This document shows positions 46,601 to 59,042 of a stretch of 64,000 bases of DNA, one piece after another. Position 1 is the first letter of the stretch; each line of letters starts with the position of its first letter. A model generated the notes under the pieces. That model ran no database searches. It was given only the letters and a program-made list of their open reading frames with translations, and was not told the DNA's origin. The DNA comes from Daucus carota subsp. sativus. Lineage: Eukaryota > Streptophyta > Magnoliopsida > Apiales > Apiaceae. Where the stretch lies: the NCBI RefSeq assembly GCF_001625215.2, contig NC_030383.2:46434380-46498379 (forward strand), given 5' to 3'. A program made the position numbers and the translations under genes.

Positions 46601-47169
46601 TCATTGTGAGCCAGGCCTTCGGAAACACCTCTATAAGGCCATCCGCTGCTACTAATCACTTATAGAACTCACAACCACAGTAAAACCTAATTCCATTCCT
46701 CTGCATGCCAAACAAAATTCTCAATACAAAACCTAAACACAAAAACCGAACACGAAACGAATCCTCCTCAATCCTACACACATCAATTAAACCTAACCAC
46801 CTCCACTCACACAATTCAAACACCTCAATCACATTCATCATGCAAACACCTCAAATCAAACAAATAACAGAACAGACATCATTCACACACACTTACTCGA
46901 TTGCGTTCGCCTTGCGGCGAATAGCGAAGAAGAATCTGTAGCATATACTTCACTTTGGTCTCTCGCGGCTCATTAATCATAGACGGAGGCAAGTAGCGCT
47001 CGAGAGAGCTGAAGAGAAAATGACTGAACTCTAATTTGAGATCTTCGTAGCTCTCTGGTTGGTGATCGGTGTTAGGGTTCAATCGGAGCCTCTGACTGAC
47101 GGCAACGACGGAGTTGCCGTTCGCCGCTAGCTTCATTTCGGGTTTCTGATCTACGACGCCGTTTGACAT
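40661..47169 (-). CDS. PKHD-type 2-oxoglutarate/Fe(II) dioxygenase
   Basis: Matches the plant PKHD-type hydroxylase family (prolyl/lysyl-hydroxylase fold). The substrate in plants is not established to my knowledge. Nine minus-strand exons join in phase to 375 residues: 47169-46897, 44449-44402, 43759-43583, 43493-43343, 43232-43146, 42670-42546, 42043-41925, 40898-40787 and 40696-40661. Landmarks are SLERYLPPSMINEPRETKVK, LHRELYNMHPTNFFVPSFL, iron ligands His248-x-Asp250 (FHVDDSEVTLNVC) and His308 (GRHRHGA), the 2-oxoglutarate-binding Arg318 (SGHRLNLLLW), and a Cys/Lys-rich tail. An in-frame ATG at 47199 would add ten residues. Intron 1 (~2.4 kb) contains a tandem repeat. The gene appears intact; its 3' end is duplicated at 35622-35905. 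Confidence 0.92.
41301..41321. repeat. (GT)n microsatellite in an intron
   Basis: About ten TG units, followed by (AG)n, within intron 7 of the oxygenase gene. Confidence 0.9.
46190..46740. repeat. Degenerate tandem repeat, period ~235 bp, in intron 1
   Basis: CCACATTTATTAAACC recurs at 46327 and 46562. AACAGCACCAAAACTTAATTCC, GGCCATCC-CTGCTACTAATCAC and ATTCCATTCCTCTGCATGCC follow in the same order in both copies. A partial third copy precedes them from about 46190. It lies in the first intron of the oxygenase gene. Confidence 0.85.
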
Positions 47170-48686
47170 GGTTGGGGAAGATGAAAAGGCTGTTTTCATG
47201 CAAATAGTTAGGGCTCAACAGAGCATAGCATTTGGGAGAGGAGTGATATGCATATATACTTACAATCATGCAGATTCCATGGGTGAAGTGAACTGAAGCC
47301 TTTGCAAATTAGGGTTTCCTGCTCGCCTTAGCAAATTTTATTGTCGTTATAAAACCTAATGTCCTTTACGATTTTAAATTTTGGTATTTTAAAGCGTCTT
47401 CGACTATCTCGGCTAAAATAATATAAATAATAATTATGAGATTAATGTTCTATTTTATCAGTGTATTCGATAATAAATTTTTATTAATATATCTAATAAT
47501 AAAAAAAATTAAATAAATAATAATTCTCAACTATGAGATAAATTTAATAAAATTTTCAACATTAAATCATATTGAATTTTACGTCTACACGTTAAATGTT
47601 ATAAGCCACTCTATCGATTTACTGTCAAATAAATCCAATCTATATTAATTTTGACTCGTCATGCTATCAAGGCAGTTTAAGAAGTAACAGGAGCAGTTGG
47701 ACGGGATATCAGAACCAATGTGCCACGTTATTGTCAAATAAGCCCAATTTATATTAATTTCGACTCGTCTTATTATCAAGTCAATCCAAGAAAATACAAG
47801 AACAGTTGGATGGGAGAAACCAAGAAGAAGCACTCGGAGAAATGGAAAATTGTTATCGAATCAAGATTTGAATTATAATTTCAAAGGATTGAAGTTGATC
47901 CCCAGAGATACTATGTCTTTTATCCAACTTTGTTGAAACATTCGAATGTAAAGACATCGAGTAAGAGGAATTGATAATCTGTTTTGTCAAGACTTTACAT
48001 CACAATATATTTTGATATTAGAATGTATTGTTAAGTCTAGATGTGAATCTTTTGCTCCGAATGATTGTATATATAATTTTATGATCCAAGTCGAGGAAAA
48101 TGTTTCTCATAATTCCAGAGAGGCAAAGACCATACCACCATGTCTTAACAACAAAAATCACCACTCAGTCGCCACAACTTCAGAGTCATTCAGAACTTGA
48201 ACTTCCCCTGGGATCCAGAAGAAAAAGCTAAAGAAAACACATAGGAAAGATCATGGATGTTTTTTGTTTTTTTTTGGCATGTAGAATGTCTTTATTAGAA
48301 ATTTAATAAATATAAGTGTAAATTTAAAATGTATGGTACACTTAGTTGAATTAATGAAACGTTTTTTATCTCTTAGATCAATTGAAAATATTCGCTAGAC
48401 CAATTGAAAATAATGGCTCAGTGCAACGATGAATTAGAGCATTAACCCAATAATGATGTAGTATTTGTTAAACTTTCATGAGTATCTCAATGAAGATGGT
48501 TGAAATAACAAAAAAGTAATTACATAAATTTATAAACCCTCTAAAGCATGTGCTCTCATGCTTCTACAAGACTCGTAATAAGATAGACTAAATTTTAAAA
48601 ATAGATGTTGTTGTTATTTTAAATTATATAAAATAGATAATATCAAATGTAATATACATCTCTGAAATTTTACATAGCCAAATTGT

Positions 48687-48852
48687 AACTAAAATAAATT
48701 ACTTTATTTTAGTTTAGGTTATATTCAAACTCATCACTGAAGTCAATCTGCTATTTGAGACCCCGTGGAGATCAGTGATGAAATTGATATCATTTGTCGA
48801 TTTCAGTGATGAGTTTGATAATTAACCTAAACTAAAATAAAATAATTTATTA
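48687..48852. repeat. Inverted repeat, ~55-bp arms
   Basis: The left arm contains TTTTAGTTTAGGTTA then AACTCATCACTGAA. The right arm carries TTCAGTGATGAGTTT and then TAACCTAAACTAAAA, its complement, around a ~60-bp loop. It is MITE-like, with an A/T-rich flank and no clear duplication. Confidence 0.7.
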
Positions 48853-49673
48853 AATCACATCAATATATAACACATACTGTATGTAAAGCAATCGTTGGGG
48901 GTATTAAAAAATACAATCAGGTTAGATTTCAAAAAAATATATATCGATTGGCAGGAAAAATTGAATTAGAAATGGATGGGATCATCGAAGATCATATGTG
49001 GAAGGGTGTACTTCAATTGTTTGGTGATTCATGGAAAACCATTAAATTAGATTTATCGGAGAGGCTAGATTATGTTTGTAATTTGTATACTAATTTGATT
49101 TTTATTTGAGCAATTGTATATATGTGCGTGCGCAATGTTTTAAAAAAAAATATAGAAGTTCATCAAATATAATTTTCTCTTATTTTTGTTGTGGCATAAC
49201 ACATGAATTTTTACTTTAAGAAACTTCTCTGCTATCACCAATGATTTTTTTTAAAATATTATTTAAAGTGAAACAAAATACTCATTAGGTAGAATTTACG
49301 GAAATTTTAAGATGTTATATCATAGTTATATTTTAAATTTAAAGACAGTGTTATGATTATTTAAGGCGTGGACTCAACAGGTCCTTACAAATTTAACACA
49401 GCTAGTCAATACTCAATATGATGACATTAGATAACATTTTATTTAATGTAAATGTTCCATTAGAGTGTGTAATCTTTTGCATATTTTTTTATATGTCGTA
49501 GCATACGTATTATTTTAGTTAAGGGGTTTTATTAATATTTTTTGTTGAAAAATATTGCACCTTCCATTACTCAAAATTCACATCGACTCCAACATAAATG
49601 GATGAGCTATATTATCTCACAAGAAAAACGAGCCACAGTATGGGTTGCGGAATGTCGAGTCAGAGATGATTGG

Positions 49674-50032
49674 GGCCTGTTTGGGATGTTTTGGAGTGTT
49701 GTTAAAATTATTGACCGTGTTTGGAAGTTAGCGGTTTGGGGAAAAATTAGAGGTTTGTGGAGATTTGGAAGTTTGATCATTTCAATCCTCTCATAATAGT
49801 GTTTGATAGTTAGCGGATTGAAATAGCGGTTTGGGCTCAAAAAGCTAGTTTGAGGAGTTTTTTTAGTTAGAATTTTGGATATGTGTCATAAAAAATTACT
49901 GAAACAGCTATTTACCAGACAGTTTTATAAGAAACCGCTAATTCAATCCACTAATCAAATCATCTATTTCAATCAGTCAGTCAAATCATCTAATTCGATC
50001 CGCTAACAGCTAATCGGTAATTACCAAACAGG
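49674..50032. mobile_element. hAT-like MITE without clear duplication
   Basis: Starts GGGGCCTGTTTGG and ends CCAAACAGGACC. AGTTAGCGG words near the left are complemented by CCGCTAAC words near the right. Ends of the GGNCCTGTTTGG kind are frequent among plant hAT MITEs. No matching 8-bp flank could be defined. Confidence 0.55.
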
Positions 50033-51775
50033 ACCATCATGATGTTAGAAAAAGTGCACATAAAAAGTGCTTTTATAAAATTCATATAACTATTGGGCAA
50101 TTTTCTTTTATATTTATATATATTTTTTTTTTGACAAATATGGCTTATAGCCTTACAAATGAGTTTTGATATTGAAATTTATGACAACTTCTCACAAAAA
50201 TTGAAATGTCATTTTTTCCAAAAGTATGGGGACCGGTTTTTTTAAAAAGCAACGTTTAAGCTAAAAACTGCTATATTCGTTTCCTTAAAAAAAAATGCTA
50301 GATTCGAAAAAAGCTATTTATAAATTTATCAAGTAATTTTTCACATGTTTTATGATTTTATGATAAAAAAAAATTGTTATTATTATGTACAACAGTATTG
50401 TCAAACGGAACCTTAGTTTGGTTAGAGATGCGCTTAGTTTCAAAAGTTTTTTTTTCCTTCCATAAAAATATTGGATATTATACGAGGCATGATATTAGTG
50501 TCGATTATCACCAAAATAACTAACACGAACATCACCAAAATATACAAAATCAATCATTTAAACTAATATAAATTATAATTAAATACAAATATATCAATGG
50601 TTTTGGCAGTATATCAACGGTTCGCAAAATAGAAAGATGACCAAGATTTTAAAACACAAAAAATGTGCGTAACTATGGAAAAAGGTGACAGAAACATATA
50701 CTACAAAACTAAGAACATGACAGAACCTAATGCAATCAGTAACAATAATATATAGATATACCTGATTATATAAAATAAGGCATATAATGCATGAATATCC
50801 ATCATTAAAACATACAAAAAATAAGCAATCCAAAAAGATAATATTTATATAATATAGATAAATCTGATTATATAAAATAAGGCATATAATGCATGAAAAA
50901 CTAACAATGTAATTCAAGAATATTCAAAAACAATTCTAAATTCTATGTTCGCTAAGAATCAATTAGTTATTAAAATAAACCTAAATTTAAGAATAAAAAA
51001 ATGTTTTTTTTCAATGATAGATGTCTTAATATTTGAGTTAAGTATATAATGTGTTTATAATAATATATATTATGATGTAATTAGAAGAAAATATTTCTTT
51101 AAAATTAATAATCTAAATGTTTAATGGTAAAAATGTGATGTATAAAATACCGGGTAAAAAAGAAGCTTTCCATCAAACTCCAATTTACATGGATCCATTT
51201 TCAAAGTAAGGTTATGCAACAGAGCACCTAATATTTAAATTCCAGAAACTGTCCAAACTTTTGAGACCAAAGAAAAGAGGGTTAAAGGATGACTGGATAT
51301 TTTAGAGTTCCAGTGAACTGAGAAAAATCATGAAAAATACTTCTGAGGTACCGAGTGAGACTTCAATAGTTAAGTACTTGCGTTCTATTTTTTAGTGCTG
51401 TATTTTACTGAACAAAGTTGTTTTATTAGTCTAGATCTACTAATGGTATTGTTGCCATGGTAAGATAAATATTAAATTTACAAAATCTAAGTTACAGAAA
51501 TATGTACCTTCATACCACGATGCACAGTTAATGGGTATCTGCAACTAATAGGGTCAGATGTCAGTATTCATCATAATCTTAAAAATGGAAATGCATCCCT
51601 CAAGAGAAGTTGGAAATAGAGCATAAGATAAATGTTGGTTTTAGTGTTTAGTGAGTTTATATAATGAAACAAATGAACTTCAAATATAAGCCAAATAAGG
51701 GAATTTAGTTATAGGGGGCAAAATAAACAAAAATACAGCTACAGCTTAGCTCTCTTCGAGCCTCCTTTGACTGTC

Positions 51776-54700
51776 TCAGTCGAGAATTTGGGCTTCATCA
51801 TTACTGTCATTATCTTCATCATCTCTGCTAATTTCTGCATATTCATCGAGGGATGCTGCTGTAAATAAGTCCCCTACCTTGGAAACATCAGTACTTGGGG
51901 CTTTTGCTGCAGACGTCTCCAGTTTTGCTTTGTTCATCTGTTGTATCACAAGAAAAATGAACATCAGACCGAATAATACTCGCTCTGTCCCCCTAGGTAA
52001 TTTACCTTGGGGGACAAGAGTTTGGCACGCATTCTAATGCTCCTAGAAAACATAGTTCCGTAACTTATTTTTTTAATTTTTTTTCTTTTGAATAAAACTT
52101 TGATGTTTGAATTTTTATACACAAAGAAAATCTCAAAAATAAATTACGGAACTGTGTTTTATAAGAGCCTTAAATGCGTGTCGAGCAGTGAAAAAAACTG
52201 TAAAGAAATGAGAGGGACGGAGGGAGTAGTAAAAAAGCAGTGCTCACTAGGAATATTAGGTAAAAGTATATAAAAAATTAAGTCAGACCAGAACAAAAGC
52301 AAGTAGCTCTCAACTTTCAATGATCAAACTAAGGGTGGGTTTTTAAGCCTCACTTCTAGAGTTTTAAGTTAGAAACACTTATTCGTACCGTTTGTGTAAA
52401 ATGTCGAGAAGCACTTATAAAAAGTTAGGATTCCTAACTTTTGTTTCATGACGTCTACTTTTTTCCCAAACACCTTAATCACTTATAAGTCTTAACTAAC
52501 TTCTAACTTCTACTTCATTTTTTTTACTTTAACCCAGAAGCACTTATTTTAAGCTCACCCAAACGGCCCCTAAGTCCATAAGCTACTGCATATTGGAACT
52601 AACTTAACTTCATAAATAAGAAATCTGTTTTTTTTCCGTGAATATAGTGAATTATGGAGCACCAACTGCCCCAGCTTTCAGAAAATTCAAGATGTCTGAG
52701 CTATAATTTAGATATATACAAGCTCTGGCAGCAGAAAGAGTTGTTGACCATCCAATGCTGGTTGCATTTCAAGGATGGATACCACATTAGTGAAAAGTAA
52801 TGTATCACTAAACATTATTAGCTCACTCTAAACCCGTCACTCAATACATGTCACCTTCATGTTGACCTATCATCTGCACCACAGGATGACTTATACTTAA
52901 GGTTTATATATCTAAAATTATTCGATGTCTCTTTCAGTATATCTTATTGAGGAGGCTTATTAGGCGATTTTACTGTGAGAAGATGGCTGTAAAACACATG
53001 AAGTTTCAAAAGACGAGTGAAATTAGCTTTGAGGTTTCACCATGTGAATTACAAGTACTATTACCCACCATCCCACTCCAACCATATACACCCACGCTGC
53101 CCCTTACACCGGTGACAAAGAGCTAAAGTGTAACGAAGCCAAAGCAAAGAAGCTTCAAGCAGAGTAAACTTCTAAGTGAGAGAATCACTGTTGGAGTCTT
53201 CACCTGACTTTGGAAAACATTTCTCCGCAAAATAAATTCTTGGGAATATATTTTCTTAGAAATCATTAGGAAATATTTTCCATCACTTGACTTTTGTCAA
53301 AAACATTATAAAAATTGTAAGGGAGATAGTCAGTGCTGGAGTCTTAACTTGAATTTGGAAAATATTTTCCGAAAAAATATTTTTCCAGAATATAAATTCA
53401 TGGGAAATGAAATTATTAGGAAAATGTTTCCCATGACTTGAATTTTGTGGAAAACATTATGAAAATTGGTGAAAATGATCAATTTGGAAAATGTTTTCCT
53501 CTTTTGAGAAGGAGAAATGATTTTCCAGGAAATCATGTCATTTTAAAAAGGAATTTCCTTCTCTGGATAAATTTTTATTTAAACAAACCCAGGAAAAGTA
53601 GAATTTCTGGGATTTCTGCATTTGTTAACACTAAAACATTCAGGAAAACAAACAGTGTCTTAGATAAGGGACAGGTAGCAAAACTTGGCAGGGGGCATTT
53701 CTTGAGTCTAGGTGTTAAAAGAGAAGATAGCATGAGAAAGAAGAAAAAGAGGTTATGGAAGAGAATGGCTAAAGACACAAGCAGACTTGAGACAATAACA
53801 GATTCTTATCGATCAACAAAACTGTTTCACAGTGCAGGCCATGGTCTATACACAAGTTTAAATCCTCTATAAAATACCTTTCATCAGGACCATAAGCATT
53901 TACCAAGTAATAATAATAACTCCTAGAAACTACTTGAAGCATATTGATGATTAGTACAGATTATGTCAAGGAGGCTCATCTAAAAGATCTAACAAGCAAA
54001 AAAAAAAAAAAAAGAGGCTAGGTTAGCATTCTAAACACACAAATACAAAATAAAGATTCGATATTGAAGCCTTACAGCGCGAAGCAGGGTCCTCTTTTCC
54101 CTTTCTCTGGCATTATTTATAGCCTACATCATAATATCAATTAATCAATTCCCATATCCATTTCACAAGTCACATTACAATGGTTAGCCAATATAGAAAA
54201 ATGGTAACACTGCTAAACCGACCTCCTCAAGCATCTTCTGCTCAGCTTCCACTTCTGTAATGTCTCTGTAAAAGTAACCCAAAAAAACTTGTATGTAAAA
54301 AAAAGCTTTGCACTTTGCTAAAAAAAAATCCAAATCAAAGCAATTCCCAACAAAAGATTCTATTTAAACAAAACAAGAAAGGACCATAAAAATAGTTTAG
54401 TGAAATAATAACCACCTTCCAACAATTCTATTAACTTGACGCGAACATTTGGCGCACACATTATGCTCCTTTGCGCAAGCTACAGATACAATCATCAACC
54501 ACCCATTAACCTCAATGGTATAAAAACATGGGCATAACAAAGAAATCCAGGGGGCAAAAACTTACCTGTACATAAATTATGATAAGCCTGACGAACAGCT
54601 CGTTTCGAACATTTTTGACTGCAAATTATCACATAAAACCGAGTTCTTTACACTCCTTTGTAAAGATAATGAAAGAGAGAGAGAGAGAGAGATTTTTAAG

Positions 54701-55018
54701 TACTAGTAGTACCATTTAGCGGGTTCAGAGAGGGGTTTGTATTTGCCATATTTACGCTTCCATTCAATTTGATCTTTACAGCGTGGGCATACTCCGGTAA
54801 TCTCGGAGAGAGGCCTGAACTTGCCTCCAACTTCCTGAAACAAAAGTATGAGCTACATCTATACAGAGAGAGAAAGGGAGGGGGGGAGAGAGAGAGAGAG
54901 GTGTATATGATATAGTATGAGAACTGAGTCAACTGACGGTTTCGTTGATCTTGACGCCGGCTTTGGGTTTCCAGGCGAATTTATTCTGGTGTTTAGGAGG
55001 ACCTCGTTTTGTGCTCAT
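51776..55018 (-). CDS. C9orf85/DUF2039-type zinc-binding protein
   Basis: A conserved eukaryotic family of unknown function, matching the animal protein C9orf85. Seven minus-strand exons join in phase to 190 residues: 55018-54938, 54834-54713, 54618-54566, 54479-54416, 54265-54223, 54123-54076 and 51937-51776. It starts MSTKRGPPKHQNKFAWKPKA. Four CxxC pairs follow at Cys43/46, 68/71, 84/87 and 94/97, a zinc-ribbon-like set. Then comes a charged helix (EVEAEQKMLEEAINNARERE) and an acidic tail (VGDLFTAASLDEYAEISRDD). The last intron is about 2.1 kb and holds a Stowaway MITE and other repeats. It looks intact. A nucleic-acid or RNA-processing role is only a guess from the zinc motifs. Confidence 0.92.
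51979..52226. mobile_element. Stowaway MITE in the last intron of the zinc-protein gene
   Basis: 248 bp with ends CTCGCTCTGTCCCCC and GGGACGGAGGGAG (inverted) and TA outside both (51977-51978 and 52227-52228). Internal ACGGAACT / AGTTCCGT stretches pair with each other. Non-coding. Confidence 0.85.
52340..52575. repeat. Dispersed-family repeat in the last intron
   Basis: Carries AGAAGCACTTATAAAAAGTT and CCCAAACACCTTAATCAC words that are the reverse complement of sequence at 39230-39930 and 19394-19630. It starts GGGTGGGTTTTTAAGC and ends CACCCAAACGGCCCC, which suggests a hAT-like MITE. Confidence 0.5.
53185..53467. repeat. Tandem direct repeat, period 145 bp, in the last intron
   Basis: TGGAGTCTT recurs at 53192 and 53337 and both copies continue with TTGGAAAA-ATTT, then ATTAGGAAA and ACTTG-TTTTGT in order. 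The 144-codon open frame at 53438-53872 is a by-product and has no protein features. Confidence 0.75.
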
Positions 55019-55153
55019 TTTGTCGCCCTCCGCCGCTGCTAATACCTAAACCTCTTTCGATTTTCCGCTATTTGCTTTTATTTTGGATCACCTACTCATA
55101 TGCTATCTTATTTGCCAACAAACGAAAAATCTTATTTTGAAAAATATATTATA

Positions 55154-55410
55154 CTCCCTCCGTCTTTTTTTAATTATCACATTTCTATTTTATTTGTCAA
55201 ATTCACTAATTTTTTAACAAAAATTATAAGCCACTTTTTTATTATTTTAAAAAACTGAAAATTACATCTTGAAGTAGATTAAAAGTTATTTCCGGTGATA
55301 TATTTTTGCTATTTTATCAATTGATAAAATATTAATAAATTATAGTCAAATTTTTGATCAATTTGACGGGCACAAAATGAAATGTGACAACTAAAAAGGG
55401 ACAGAAGGAG
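55154..55410. mobile_element. Stowaway MITE, diverged copy of the 19102 element
   Basis: 257 bp, same length and order as 19102-19358 (for example TTTTTTATTATTTTAAAAAA, AAGTAGATTAAAAGTTATTT, TCAATTGATAAAATATTAAT). The left end CTCCCTCCGTC keeps TA; the right end is mutated (GGGACAGAAGGAG) and its TA is lost. It lies just upstream of the zinc-protein gene. Confidence 0.9.
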
Positions 55411-56394
55411 TTTAATGACTTAAAGAAAAGCACAACATTACTCTAAAGGTAGGTGACAAATCTTGACAATTAATCATTGATTAATTTCTTTTCTGTAGTC
55501 AGTTAAATTTTTGATTATTTAATTAATCATTCAATTAGTTCCCAATCAATTTAACTAATTTTTGATCAATAATTGTCTGTATCTTTATCGATTAAGTTCG
55601 ATTCTCAAATTTTATAATACCGGATACATGTCACAATTAAGATAGAGTATATTATTGAAGTGTTTCTTTTTCTTTATTTCAATAAAATAAGGACATATTT
55701 TGAAATTTTAATATATTTAGTTATATTACATTTATATGTAATATTTTAGAATTAAACTTTTAATATATGTTTAATATTATTAAATTATACAAACAAATAC
55801 TTAATTTCAAAAAGTACGTAAATATTTCTCATAAATAATTTATTTTGTGACCATTATGGAAAATAATCTGCTCTTCATTAACTCAATATAGCAAATAAAC
55901 TTATAAATTTTAGATAGAATTAGAGGTGGAAACCCTTTTTGAAAAGAAATAATTAATTCAATGATGAAAATTCTTGTGACATCTAGAAAACAATTGAGTC
56001 GAACAAATATAAAACGGATCATATCGTGTATGATCGCAATCTCGTATAAATCATTATCACCGAATCAAACTCTTGAAAAAGTGGCAGATTTAACATCTTG
56101 AACATTGAATCACACCAAAACAGATAAAAAACACACCAAACTTCTACAAAGAGAGATAAACAAAATCCTAAATAAATTGGAAACAAAACTCGCCTCAAAA
56201 TTTTTATCAATTAATCAATCTAGAAAGATAGAAATTCTTGTGACAAAAAAAGATATAAATTCTTAGAAAAAGTATTAATGAAAAAATAAGAATAAAACAA
56301 GAAAATAATTGATGAGGCTTTTCGTCGATAAAAATTGACGAAAATTCCAAGAACAATTGGAAAAAGGTTGAGAGATTTTTTTAGGATGGCAAAA
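55411..56394. other. Gene-free AT-rich DNA
   Basis: No gene or clear repeat; short frames only. Confidence 0.5.
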
Positions 56395-57742
56395 TAATCT
56401 GATTTGACGGATACCCGATCCGAAATCCGATTTTCTGGATATACCGAATCCGATATTTTGGATTTGGATTTGGATATGAATTTTATTTTTGTACCCGAAT
56501 TTATTTGGATTTGGACATGACCTTTACCGATCCGAAACCCGAAATCCGATCCAAACCCGATCCGAACCCGAAATCTGAAAAAAGCCCCGAATATATATGT
56601 ATTAATTATTTATACACCATATAGTATATTCATATTAAATTATTTATAATATATATATATATATAACATATGTTATTTAATTTTTTTAATGAATGTAATA
56701 TATAATCTCAATATCAATAGATTAAGTTAAAAGAATAAGGTATTCTATTCAATACAAATACTTCATCAATAATATATTGTATAAAATATATTATTAAATG
56801 ACATGAGAAGATGTTATTAAATAAAATTAATTTAAATTTTTTTGATCCAATGTCTTCTATCTCATAGTTCAAGTATAAGCATATATTATATATATTTATT
56901 ATAATTGATAAATTGAATGAGGGTTAATTATTTATTTGGTCACCGAAGTGGGCTTAATGTATCAAGTTGGTCACTTAACTGAAAACGGTATCAAGATGGT
57001 CACTAAAGTCATCATAAATATCAAACAAGTACCTCGAAATATGAGTTCAAGGAGTAAAAACATTATTTATAGAGTTTTACACATTATTCTTGAATGTTAC
57101 CACAACCAACTAAAAGATTATGAATTCTAGTATTTATGAAAATATATTTAGATTTTATCAAGTTTATTTTTATATTAAATAAACTTGATAAAATCTAAAT
57201 ATATTTTCATAAATACTAGAATTTATAATCTTTTAGTTGGTTGTGATAACATTTAAAAATAATGTGTAAAACTCCATAAATCATATTTTAATGTTTAAAC
57301 TCATATTTCGAGGTACTTATTTGATATTTACGGTGACTTCAGTGACCATCTTGATACTGTTTTCAATTCAGTGACCAACTTGATACATTAAACCCACTTC
57401 AGTGACCAACTTGATACGTTAACCCAATTGAATGATTGGTAATAATGAAAATAATATGATTTAAGTTTATATTTTTCTAAATTAAACAAATACAATCCCA
57501 TCCAATAATCCTAATTTTGAAAAAAAAAACTTAATTATCATAGTTTAGACAAGTTTATAAAATTTTTTTTAATTTTAATTTTTTTAAAGATATCAGGTTG
57601 AAACCCGAAAAAACCCGACGGATTGGATTTGGATTTACATTTTTAATATCCAAACTCGAACCCAATCCGATCCGAAATATAATGGATTGGATATGGATTT
57701 CATGAAACCCGACCCGATCTGCCCCGATTGTCATCCTAGTGT
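56395..57742. mobile_element. hAT-like element with CCGATCC-rich ends, interrupted
   Basis: The left end TAGGATGGCAA and the right end TTGTCATCCTA are inverted. Both flanks just inside are dense in CCCGATCCG, CCGAAATCCG and CCCGACCCGATC words, as in the 24258 and 31729 elements with their own word sets. No intact 8-bp duplication was found, so it may be old. The foldback element at 56921-57425 has inserted inside it. Confidence 0.6.
56921..57425. mobile_element. Foldback Mutator-type MITE with 10-bp duplication
   Basis: 505 bp that is almost entirely one inverted repeat. Each arm is about 245 bp with GGGTTAA ends and the arms meet near 57175 with almost no loop. It is flanked by identical AATTGAATGA (56911-56920 and 57426-57435). 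Long termini with a 9-10-bp target fit Mutator. The AAGTTGGTCACT-type words recur in each arm. A transcript would form a very long hairpin. Confidence 0.92.
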
Positions 57743-58397
57743 TACACGGATTATCCGATTTCATCGGAAAATTATCCTAAATTTCGTATCTTATATATGT
57801 ACTCATCAATATTGTATATTTCTTTATTAAAATAAATGCAAGGAGTTGGACAAATAAGAATTAGCATAATTAAGCGTTAAATGCATCACCAGTGTTGACG
57901 GCTAGTGAGAAGTTGGTTTAGAGTATCTACAGCAGCTTCCTTGTATGGTGTCCTAAGCTATTAATATAAGGAACATGACATAAAACACAACTCCAGAGTC
58001 CTAGGCATCCCTTAAAAAGTTAGGATGCCCACTTTATTTCTCATTTTTAAGGATTGTGGAACCAATCCTCATACTATTTTAAACAATAAAATATTCATTT
58101 CTTTCCTTTCCCCTTCTTTCCCTCTTTTCTCTATTCTACTTACAAGTTGAATATAATATTATAATAATAATAGGGAATAGAAATAGAGAATATTGTTGGA
58201 GTTCCATTCAATAAAATGTAGTAATCCCTTAAAAAATGAATATTTTATTATATATTTGGAGAACACCTAAGGACTCTGCTTTGCGAGCATTTCAGAAAGA
58301 CAACAAGTTGTTTCCAGAGCAGTGATGACAAGTTGGGAGGGAGTGAAGACTTGACCCAAAGTCATTAATTATAATTGGAAAATTAGGATAGAAGACC
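57743..58397. other. Gene-free DNA before the kinase fragment
   Basis: About 57920-58290 may be a MITE remnant: GTCCTAAG and TTAAGGATTG stretches are mirrored by AATCCCTTAA and ACCTAAGGAC. No malectin-domain coding sequence for the kinase is seen here. Confidence 0.45.
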
Positions 58398-59042
58398 TTG
58401 ACCAAAACTCCAGTTGATATCCAAAGACGTGATCACTCTGAATATACATCTCCGATTCCACAGCTTCCAAAAGCAGTTGGAAGTTTTGGCCAGATCAAGA
58501 TGCTTGCAACTTATGTAATTGTTGTGATCACAGTCCTTAATATCATTATGTATAAGCTTAAACAATATCGTGAAGCACACTACTGCGAGGGTGATATACA
58601 CTTACCGTCATCCTCTGAAAAGCAGTGGCGTCTGTTTTCTATTCAAGAGATTCGATTGGCTACTCGCAACTTTGATGATGATTTATTCCTAGGAAGAGGT
58701 GGATTCGGCAGGGTGTACAAAGGCTTACTCGACGATGTGGCCATGAGCACAGTCGCAGTGAAGCGCTTGAATTCTAAGTCCAGACAAGGGGCCAAGGAGT
58801 TCTGGACGGAGATTGAGATGCTTTCTAATTTTCGACATTGCCATCTCGTGTCCCTGATTGGTTATTGTAGTGAGGAGCAGGAGATGATACTTGTTTATGA
58901 GTACATGCCTCATGGTACACTCTCTGAACACTTGTATAAAAATAGCAGAAATGGCCATGTTGTCTCTCAGCCCCTGTCCTGGGAACGACGCTTGAAGATA
59001 TGCATTGGTGCAGCACGTGGATTGGATTACCTTCACACCGGG
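58398..59042 (+). pseudogene. Receptor-like kinase fragment, FERONIA/CrRLK1L-like
   Basis: The frame is open over 215 codons. It begins with TTG; the first Met is at residue 35 (58500), starting the membrane segment MLATYVIVVITVLNIIMY. A juxtamembrane RLFSIQEIRLATRNFDD leads into a Ser/Thr-Tyr kinase domain with Gly loop GRGGFGRVYKG (99-109), catalytic Lys122 (VAVKRL) and EMLSNFRHCHLVSLIGYCSE. It ends at GLDYLHTG, just where HRDVK of the catalytic loop should follow. The remaining two thirds of the kinase and the whole extracellular part are absent. The stop (TGA, 59043-59045) is supplied by the LTR element that starts here. The type is assigned from remembered CrRLK1L kinases; another plant RLK subfamily is possible. 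Confidence 0.8.

Larger units (their letters stand above)
47170..51775. other. 4.6-kb intergenic stretch, repeat-rich
   Basis: No gene is supported. It contains a degenerate ~107-bp-spaced direct repeat at 47628-47824 (ATTAATTTTGACTCGTC and ATTAATTTCGACTCGTC), an inverted repeat at 48687-48852, a MITE-like unit at 49674-50032, and a duplicated TGATTATATAAAATAAGGCA near 50764 and 50867. The right end probably includes the 3' UTR of the gene stopping at 51776; the left end holds the oxygenase promoter. Confidence 0.5.

Noticed and set aside
53438-53872. 144-codon plus-strand open frame
   Set aside because: It is antisense within the last intron of the zinc-protein gene, starts in a tandem repeat and is rich in Lys/Arg without a domain pattern.
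57905-58290. Possible MITE before the kinase fragment
   Set aside because: Internal complementarity is present but no clean inverted ends or target duplication could be fixed.
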